Source of the DNA: a virus
Length of the DNA stretch: 27,943 nucleotides
IMG/VR virus record: IMGVR_UViG_3300005531_000247
Coordinates: 1 to 27,943 of that record
Direction: 5' to 3' (one strand)
Both the position numbers and the translations under genes were made by a program. Shown here in pieces: positions 22,310 through 27,943 of this stretch. The notes beneath the pieces are model-generated. The model was not told the origin of the DNA and did not search any database. It saw only the letters and a list, made by a program, of their open reading frames with translations. How positions within the stretch are numbered: position 1 is the stretch's first letter; each line of letters begins with the position of its first letter.

Positions 22310-25300
22310 ATGGACCAGCTTCTTAAACTCCAGCCCCACCGCACGCTCCATTTGCAAGGCTCGGATGGTTTCGGAGCCGCGGCCGCGCTCTGGGGCGCAT
22401 CGGACGTCGGCTTCAACGTATCCGGCGTCTTCCGCGACCAGGGTGATTTCGCGGTGCTGGTCCTCTTCCAGAAGGACGACCCCTTCGGCCATCCGCGATT
22501 TTCATATCTGCCCGATGGCAATTCCTCCGGCCTGAAGCTCGACTTCGATATCGTGTTTCAGGGCATCCAGGCGTTCGAATCGAAGAAGTGGCCCTGGATC
22601 GATTGGGCGTATCTGAACGCCCACGACGCCAGTGGCAATCTGCTTCAGAAGCGGCTCAGCGAATTGGCGACCGGGCCGTCCGGGCGCACCGGTGCTTCGG
22701 GCACCTTCACGCTGAACGTGGGCACGCCGGTCGCCGGCGACCGCGTCACGCTCTGGTATCAGAACCGCGCTTATGATTACAGCGTCACCTCCGGCAGCGG
22801 CGGTAGTTCCTGCGTGCAGGATATCTGGTGGGAGCCGGCCACAACCTCGTGCGAGCAGGATATCTGGTGGCAGAGCGCGAGCACGTCCTGCGTGCAGGCT
22901 ATGTGGTGGCAGGGTGACCACGAGTCCTGCGTCCAGGCGATGTGGTGGCAGGGCAACGCGAACTACACGCATTACGTTCAGATCCAGTCCCAATCACACG
23001 GCTGGAACCACATCTATGGCGTTCAGGAGGATGGTCTCAATAGCGCCGGAATCGCGCAGAACATCGCCGCACAGATCAACTCGACCGATCCGTACTGCGG
23101 CGCGACTGTGGGCGGCGCGTACGGCAACGAGATCACGGTCTTCCTGAAGACGCTCATTCCGCTGAACGATGTGGTCGTGTCGAGTTCGGATGGCTCCGGT
23201 TCCGCGACCCTGAGCATGTACGTCCACTGGGTCGAGATCGGATCTAACAAGTATCAGGCCGCCGAGGACGGCATGAACAGTGCGCAGGTCGCGCAGGCAA
23301 TCGCCGGGCAGATCAATTCGTCGGACCCGAACTGCACAGCCACGGTTGGCGGCCAGTACAACAACGAGATCACGCTGGCGCTCAAGCCAGGCGTTGCAGA
23401 GCCGGTGTCCATCTCGAGTTCCGATGGCTCCGGGGCGGCCACTCTCAGCGACTACGTGCATTGGGTGCAGATCGGGACGGCGCGGTACTCCTGCAACCAG
23501 GGCGCGCTTTCCTCGACGCAGATCGGCGCGAACATCGCCAGCCAGATCTCGGCCAACGATCCCAATTGCACAGCCACCGCCGCGAGCAACGCGATCACTA
23601 TCTCTTTACGGAGCGGTGTGAATGGGCCGATTGCCATCTCTAGTTCGGACGGCTCCGGCCCGGCGACATTGAGCACCTATACGCATTGGGTGAAGATCGG
23701 AACCGCCACTTACTCTTGTGCGCAGGGCAGCCTCGCCGCCTCCCAGATCGCCAGCAACATCGCGAACCAGATCGTGACGAGTGATCCGAACTGCACGGCC
23801 ACGACTGGTGGCGCGCAGGGAAACGAGATCACGATCAGCCTCCGCACCGGCATTCAGGGTCCGATCCAGGTGTCTAGTTCGGACGGGTCCTCGTCGGCCA
23901 CGCTCACCGGCTTCGATGCCGCCGCCGCGTGCTCGCAGCTCACAACTCAGATCAACCAGACGGACTGGAGCCTGAACGGCCCGGTGGCGCTCTCGGCGGC
24001 CGGCTCGGGCAACCAGATCACGATCACCGCGGAACCGGGCGCCGACGGCAACATGGTCACGTTCTACGAGCTGCACGCCAGCCAGAATCTCTACTTTTCG
24101 CCGTCGTCGGTTCAGCTTGCCGGCGGATCATCGGACAACGTGCCTTGGCACATCTCGGTAGATTTCTCAGCACTGGGCTGGACGGACCTGGCGAAGCTCT
24201 GGCTGACGTTCGCGCCCGCGCTGGCCAACAGCGCCGCCTACGCGCCTACGGAATGGCAGGTGAGTGCCACGAATTGGACCGTCGCCGATCCCAATGGCGT
24301 GCGGCCGCTCAAAGTCGCCGGGCCGGGGTCCATCCGCATTGAGGAGGACAATCTTTGGGTGGTGCGCGCGGGATATTGGGAGGACCCGTCCATCGCAGAT
24401 CCCAAGGTCGCCGCATATTGGAGCCGCGGCCGGGCGATCCGTTCGGCGTACAGCCAATACGAGACGCGCACGCTCACAATCGAAATGCATTGCCAATCCC
24501 CCCACGACATTTACGTGGGCACGTGGCTGGATTGGAACTGCGGCATCATCTCGGCCGCACTGGACGGTGGCACGCCGGTCACGCTCGATTGCTACGGCTC
24601 CGGCATGCTTGTGCGGCGGCGGCTGTTCGCCAACGTTGCGCCCGGCAAGCACAGCGTAGTCCTCACGCTTACCAGCAACAAGAACGCGAACAGCGGCGGC
24701 TGGTACTTCTATTTCGATTTCCTCGAATGCGCCGTGCTATCCGATGTTCCCGGCGCGCCGGAGACGCGCACGGACATCGGGCTGGCCGCTGACTTCGACA
24801 CGGACAACACGTACAAGCTCTCGCCGCAGCGACTGATCTGGAATCTCCAGAAGCTCGGGCTGGTGGGCGAGATCGATCACTATGCGGGCGTCTTCTGGTG
24901 GAACCAGCGCAAGGTCGTGGGCGGCCATTACCCGAGCGCGACGATCACGTTCGCCGGACCCTGGCAGAACCAGGACGTGATCTGGGTTCATATTGGCAGC
25001 GGCGCCATCGGCAAGACCGTCTTCCCGGCTGACACCTCGGCGACCATCGCGGCGCACTTCGCGTACTTCATCAACGCGACGCTCGTCGGCGTGTGGTCCG
25101 AGGCGAACGGCGCGGTGTTGACGATCACGTGCCGGAGCACCGGTGCGAACTGGCAGTACTCGCTTGCGGTCGATACGAGCACAGCGCACGGGACCGCGAC
25201 GATCAACGGCAACCTGAATACGGGTGCGGCAGATCCGACGTGGGTGATCGATCCGACACAGTCGCCGGTCCTTAACCGCGCATTCCGCGACTGGCACGCG

Positions 25301-26188
25301 GACTACTTCGCGGCGCTCAAGGCGGCCGGCATCGGCGTTACGGTCTCGTTCTCGCAGGAGCTCGTGAACCCGCCTGATGACCCGGCGCATGGCTCCGTCT
25401 GGGTGCAACGGTTTCCGGATGGCACCGCCGTGCAGACCGACACGGGCTTCGCCAATCTGAAAAGCTCGATGTGCGCCTTCGGAGCGCCGGTGCAGACCTA
25501 CATGGCATCGGCGTATATCCAGATGGCGCAAATGGTGGCCGCCGCCGGGCTTCCAGCACGATTGCAATTCGGCGAAGTGCTGTGGTGGTATATCGCGGGC
25601 ACGAGCGGCATGGCGTTCTATGATGCCGACACGACTGCCGCGGCATCGACGGCTCTCGGGCGCGCGCTCACTGTATTCCACGCGGCCAATGATGACCCGG
25701 GTGTCAACGGCTTCGCCGACGCGAACTTCCTGCGTTCGCGCTTGGCTGGCTATGTGGCGGCCGTTCAGACGGCGGTGCTGGCGAGTGTGCCTGCCGCGCT
25801 GTTCGAACTACTCTGGCCCATGGATGTGAACGATCCGGATGCCTGCAGACTGCTCCACTACGTGAACCTGCCTCCGGCCTGGCAGGCGCGCTCGGGCTCC
25901 GGCTTCGACACGTTCCTTTGCGAAGGATTTCAGTACGCGGGCGTCGATCACAATCTCGATAAGGCGAAGCGCTGCGCCGCATACCCGTTCACGGAGCTGT
26001 CCTGGGATCGCGCCCACTGCCGCTACCTCATGGGCTGGTACAACGCCGGCTGGCCGTGGGCACGCGAGTGCCAGGCGGCCCAGCGCACCGCCGTGCCGCT
26101 GATCAAGTTCTGGGCATACGACCATCTATGCCTCTACGGGTGGCCGCTGCCCCTACCGAAGCAACCAAGCAGTCCTTCGTTCATTTAG
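22310..26188 (+). CDS. Tail fibre/receptor-binding protein with repeats and glycosidase-like domain
   Basis: 1292 residues. Residues 1-166: probable attachment domain. 167-218: four 13-residue repeats SC-x-Q-x-x-WW. 219-534: four beta-rich repeats of 75-85 residues, each starting Y(V/T)HWV.IG and ending SSSDGS..ATL, of the kind seen in many phage fibres. About 535-835: beta-sandwich regions, one perhaps carbohydrate-binding (RTLTIEMHCQSPHDIYVG). About 837-1292: a TIM-barrel-like glycoside hydrolase region with QFGEVLWWY (E1089), FELLWPMDVND (E1166) and CEGFQYAG (E1205). It likely binds and perhaps trims host surface polysaccharide. AAAAGG lies 12 bases before the ATG. Followed closely by the endolysin. 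Confidence 0.78.
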   Translation: MDQLLKLQPHRTLHLQGSDGFGAAAALWGASDVGFNVSGVFRDQGDFAVLVLFQKDDPFGHPRFSYLPDGNSSGLKLDFDIVFQGIQAFESKKWPWIDWAYLNAHDASGNLLQKRLSELATGPSGRTGASGTFTLNVGTPVAGDRVTLWYQNRAYDYSVTSGSGGSSCVQDIWWEPATTSCEQDIWWQSASTSCVQAMWWQGDHESCVQAMWWQGNANYTHYVQIQSQSHGWNHIYGVQEDGLNSAGIAQNIAAQINSTDPYCGATVGGAYGNEITVFLKTLIPLNDVVVSSSDGSGSATLSMYVHWVEIGSNKYQAAEDGMNSAQVAQAIAGQINSSDPNCTATVGGQYNNEITLALKPGVAEPVSISSSDGSGAATLSDYVHWVQIGTARYSCNQGALSSTQIGANIASQISANDPNCTATAASNAITISLRSGVNGPIAISSSDGSGPATLSTYTHWVKIGTATYSCAQGSLAASQIASNIANQIVTSDPNCTATTGGAQGNEITISLRTGIQGPIQVSSSDGSSSATLTGFDAAAACSQLTTQINQTDWSLNGPVALSAAGSGNQITITAEPGADGNMVTFYELHASQNLYFSPSSVQLAGGSSDNVPWHISVDFSALGWTDLAKLWLTFAPALANSAAYAPTEWQVSATNWTVADPNGVRPLKVAGPGSIRIEEDNLWVVRAGYWEDPSIADPKVAAYWSRGRAIRSAYSQYETRTLTIEMHCQSPHDIYVGTWLDWNCGIISAALDGGTPVTLDCYGSGMLVRRRLFANVAPGKHSVVLTLTSNKNANSGGWYFYFDFLECAVLSDVPGAPETRTDIGLAADFDTDNTYKLSPQRLIWNLQKLGLVGEIDHYAGVFWWNQRKVVGGHYPSATITFAGPWQNQDVIWVHIGSGAIGKTVFPADTSATIAAHFAYFINATLVGVWSEANGAVLTITCRSTGANWQYSLAVDTSTAHGTATINGNLNTGAADPTWVIDPTQSPVLNRAFRDWHADYFAALKAAGIGVTVSFSQELVNPPDDPAHGSVWVQRFPDGTAVQTDTGFANLKSSMCAFGAPVQTYMASAYIQMAQMVAAAGLPARLQFGEVLWWYIAGTSGMAFYDADTTAAASTALGRALTVFHAANDDPGVNGFADANFLRSRLAGYVAAVQTAVLASVPAALFELLWPMDVNDPDACRLLHYVNLPPAWQARSGSGFDTFLCEGFQYAGVDHNLDKAKRCAAYPFTELSWDRAHCRYLMGWYNAGWPWARECQAAQRTAVPLIKFWAYDHLCLYGWPLPLPKQPSSPSFI
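22808..22963 (+). repeat. Four tandem 39-bp repeats in the fibre gene
   Basis: Units at 22808-22846, 22847-22885, 22886-22924 and 22925-22963 each encode 13 residues with the consensus S-C-x-Q-(D/A)-(I/M)-W-W-x-x-x-x-x. Units 1-2 have DIWW, units 3-4 AMWW, suggesting pairwise duplication. Confidence 0.95.
22964..23911 (+). repeat. Four tandem 225-255-bp repeats in the fibre gene
   Basis: Units 22964-23218 (85 residues), 23219-23452 (78), 23453-23677 (75) and 23678-23911 (78). Each encodes Y-x-H-x-V-x-I, a helix with S..QIA..IA.QI, a DPNC(T)AT turn, ITISL-type strands and SSSDGS..ATL. Units 3 and 4 have an extra YSC that may pair with the DPNC cysteine. Confidence 0.93.
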
Positions 26189-26229
26189 TTCCGACTCAAT
26201 CTCAAGCCAAAACAACAGGAGGTTTCATC

Positions 26230-26715
26230 ATGGAAGACCGCGACGCGCGTCTGCGAGAGGTCGCGCGCTTTGCCGTTGCGCTCGAAGCGCAGACCGGCTG
26301 CCCTGCGCAATTGCTGATTGCGCAGTGGGCGCTGGAATCGAAATGGGGCGCCAAGCCCGTGGGCCACGCCAACTACTTTGGAGTGAAGGCCCATCCGCAA
26401 GCTCCGCAAACGTGTACCGTGACGACACACGAGATAATCGAGGGAAAAGCTGTCGAGTGCCAGCAGGTGTTCGCCGATTACCCCTCGCTCGAGGATTCGT
26501 GCCGGGATTACGCCCGGCTGATTACGCAGGGCCCTCCGTATCGGGCCGCCTGGGAGCGTTACCAGAACGACCGTGATCTGCACGCGTTGATTGACGGCGT
26601 CGCAGCCAAATACTCCACCAGCCCGGCATACGCGAACCTGGTTGCTACCATTTCGGGCCAGACGAACGTGACGCAGGCTATCGCGGCCGCGCGCCAGGAG
26701 ACCGCCAATGCCTAA
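26230..26715 (+). CDS. Glucosaminidase-type endolysin
   Basis: 161 residues, single domain of the glucosaminidase/FlgJ family, which cleaves the glycan backbone of peptidoglycan. Visible signatures: PAQLLIAQWALESKWG with the catalytic Glu (about residue 37), NYFGVKA, and YPSLEDSCRDYARLI, the usual helix after the active site. No signal peptide, so release needs a holin or another route. Start chosen at 26230 because a perfect AGGAGG lies 8 bases upstream; longer in-frame starts lie inside the fibre gene. The end overlaps the next gene by 8 bases. Placed after the fibre, as expected for a lysis gene; a role as tail-associated wall hydrolase is less likely. Confidence 0.88.
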   Translation: MEDRDARLREVARFAVALEAQTGCPAQLLIAQWALESKWGAKPVGHANYFGVKAHPQAPQTCTVTTHEIIEGKAVECQQVFADYPSLEDSCRDYARLITQGPPYRAAWERYQNDRDLHALIDGVAAKYSTSPAYANLVATISGQTNVTQAIAAARQETANA

Positions 26716-27436
26716 GCCCATTCCGAGGTCGTGGATGTTCTTCCACTACCTGAAATTGGTCCTGGCATGCGCCGTATTGGCCGCCCTCGCGGCAGCGGGA
26801 ATACAGGCTGTCCTCCTCCTGCGCGCCGCGACTGCGGCCGCCGGTGCGTTGCCGGCGGCGGTTTCAGGAGAGTTATGCGCCACGCGCACCGCACTGGTGA
26901 ACGAGATCGCTTCCACACGCCGCCAGCTACTGGCGCTCGTAAACTCCCAGGCTGGAGATGCCCAGGAAAAAGTGGACCGGGCGTTATCGATCCTGGACCG
27001 GCGTATAGGAGATGCGCTCGCGCGGGTCGATGCCGCGATCACCAGCAACAACGCCGCCGTGGCTTCTGCGAACGCGCAATTATCGACCGCCAACCGCACC
27101 CTGGCCGGAATCCGCGAGGATCTGAAGCCATCGCTGCAGGAAACTCAGGCCACAGTGAAGGACCTGCGTGATTCCTGGGACGACCTGTACTGGGATGTGA
27201 AGGCCTCCGTCGAGTCGGCAACGGTTGCCGCTCGCGGCGTGGCCGAGGCCGCGGAAGCGGCCGGCAAGGCCGCCCCGAAACTATCCGATGCGGCGGTGAA
27301 GAACGGCGACAACATCGCCGGAATCACCGCCGACGTCCACACCGCCACCAGTGCGTTCGTCAAGCCGAAATCCACCTGGCAGAAGATCAAATCCGCGCTG
27401 TGGCTGGTCGCCTACGGCGCGGCGCACGCGATGTAG
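26708..27436 (+). CDS. Membrane-anchored coiled-coil protein, lysis accessory candidate
   Basis: 242 residues. A transmembrane segment lies near residues 14-38 (LKLVLACAVLAALAAAGIQAVLLL) after a short positive N-terminus, giving an N-in single-span anchor. Then follows a long heptad-rich helix with regular Ala, Asn, Lys and Asp positions (STRRQLLALVNSQ to VDAAITSNN and beyond), ending with a hydrophobic patch (SALWLVAYGAAHAM). The ATG lies inside the endolysin gene, so both are co-translated. Topology resembles i-spanins or membrane-tethered accessory proteins that join the inner membrane to the wall, but it is longer than typical spanins and no lipoprotein partner is seen. Holin-like action cannot be excluded. 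Confidence 0.6.
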   Translation: MPKPIPRSWMFFHYLKLVLACAVLAALAAAGIQAVLLLRAATAAAGALPAAVSGELCATRTALVNEIASTRRQLLALVNSQAGDAQEKVDRALSILDRRIGDALARVDAAITSNNAAVASANAQLSTANRTLAGIREDLKPSLQETQATVKDLRDSWDDLYWDVKASVESATVAARGVAEAAEAAGKAAPKLSDAAVKNGDNIAGITADVHTATSAFVKPKSTWQKIKSALWLVAYGAAHAM

Positions 27437-27467
27437 ATGGGCTCAGGGCGCAGAGGGAAGTCCGCCT

Positions 27468-27749
27468 TCAGGAACGGACCTCCCCCCGCGTCTTGGCGAG
27501 CGCAGCGCGTGCCTGCCGGATTACCGGCCCACCACGCTCGCCGAGCTGCTCCAGCATGGCTCCGAGCGCATCCGCCAGTTCCGGAGCCGCTGCAATGAGC
27601 CGTGCGTTGGCCGCCGCAATCGCGCCCCACGTCAGATCGACTCTAGCAACCGGCAGCCCGCCGCCGGCTGGGCAGATCTGATTCGGGCCGTCCTTGCATA
27701 TCACCCAAGGTCCGGGGGTGTACGACGTGCGCCCTGTGCTCACCGGCAC
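27468..27749 (-). CDS. Small phage-type hypothetical protein (TPGPW...NARLIAAAPEL family)
   Basis: 93 residues. Both signatures of a widespread family of unknown function are present: YTPGPW at the N-terminal side and AANARLIAAAPELADALGAMLEQL near the middle. Members are very common in phages and prophages, usually outside the structural genes. It reads leftwards, faces the coiled-coil gene stop-to-stop with 31 bases between, and its start overlaps the 3' end of the upstream zinc-finger gene by 10 bases, so the two form an operon. No function is known. Confidence 0.75.
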   Translation of the reverse strand: MPVSTGRTSYTPGPWVICKDGPNQICPAGGGLPVARVDLTWGAIAAANARLIAAAPELADALGAMLEQLGERGGPVIRQARAALAKTRGEVRS

Positions 27750-27943
27750 CTCTGCGCTCGCTTCTTCCGAACCCCCAGCCTGCTCCCCGCGGCCCTGAGC
27801 GTCCGCACGATCTCAATCTCCACCGCGAGCCGCTCCCGGCAGTCGCGGCAGGAGGCGAGGTGCTCCTCCAGCCGCCGCGCGCGATACGCGGACAGCCTGC
27901 CCATCGCGTAGTCCTCGAGCGCCTCTTCGGGTGCGTGCCGCAT
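27740..27943 (-). CDS. Small zinc-finger (zf-HC2/anti-sigma-like) protein
   Basis: 67 residues, with ATG at the very edge of the window (27941-27943); a longer start outside cannot be excluded. APEEALEDYAMGRLSAYRARRLEEHLASCRDCRERL contains the HxxxCxxC pattern of the anti-sigma zinc-binding domain, together with the usual preceding helix. No membrane segment or periplasmic part follows, so it may be a soluble regulator. Short proteins of this type are frequent in Acidobacteriota genomes. It overlaps the following leftward gene. Confidence 0.7.
   Translation of the reverse strand: MRHAPEEALEDYAMGRLSAYRARRLEEHLASCRDCRERLAVEIEIVRTLRAAGSRLGVRKKRAQRCR

Larger units (their letters stand above)
1556..27436 (+). 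mobile_element. Prophage late region (siphovirus head, tail and lysis genes)
   Basis: Gene order is that of a lambda-like siphovirus: portal, protease and major capsid, decoration protein, head-tail joining, tail tube, tail chaperone, tape measure, distal tail, hub, fibre, endolysin. Almost all genes read rightwards with short gaps or overlaps. No terminase, repressor, replication or excision gene is visible, so the element is either incomplete or continues outside the window. Attachment sites could not be identified. Whether it is active, defective or domesticated cannot be decided from this stretch. Confidence 0.85.

Noticed and set aside
22808-23911. CRISPR-like array
   Set aside because: Repeats are contiguous, in frame and encode protein; there are no unique spacers.
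27450-27480. Terminator hairpin between the two convergent genes at the right end
   Set aside because: Only a 5-bp stem with a 10-base loop and no T-run.

Overview
The window is about 28 kb of GC-rich DNA that reads almost entirely as the late (structural and lysis) region of a lambda-type siphovirus, most likely a prophage or prophage remnant in a soil bacterium. Weak clues point to Acidobacteriota: the codon and GC character, and a small HxxxCxxC zinc-finger protein at the right edge of a type that is common there. This host guess is inference. No rRNA, tRNA or CRISPR array was seen.

Left end (1-2230): a leftward tyrosine recombinase has the Arg, Lys and HxxR part of the active site but ends without the catalytic tyrosine. 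Then come three rightward mini-genes. The third is split by an in-frame TAG, and its final stop overlaps the GTG start of the portal gene. No terminase gene lies where one is expected.

Head module (2227-7575): lambda-type portal; a bacterioferritin-like protein that has no obvious place in a head operon; a 754-residue prohead protease/major capsid fusion with a good internal ribosome binding site and ATG at the domain border; and a DUF2190-like decoration protein. Strong GC hairpins lie on both sides of the decoration gene.

Neck and tail module (7644-21374): head-tail joining protein, neck or tail-terminator candidate, 52-residue protein, tail tube, and a tail-assembly chaperone with an overlapping -1-frame zinc-ribbon extension. 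Next is a small gene on the opposite strand, then a virion-morphogenesis-like protein, a 1277-residue tape measure, a distal-tail-like protein, an inserted zinc-ribbon gene plus HNH homing endonuclease, and a 1393-residue hub. The hub appears to combine gpM-, gpL- and gpJ-like parts and carries a five-cysteine cluster.

Right end (21380-27943): a reverse-strand orphan of 294 residues; a 1292-residue fibre with two nested sets of repeats and a glycosidase-like C-terminal region; a glucosaminidase-type endolysin; and an overlapping membrane-anchored coiled-coil protein. A leftward pair of small genes closes the window. The forward genes are tightly packed, often overlapping, and would be transcribed as one long late operon. 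The reverse-strand genes look like independently expressed cargo.
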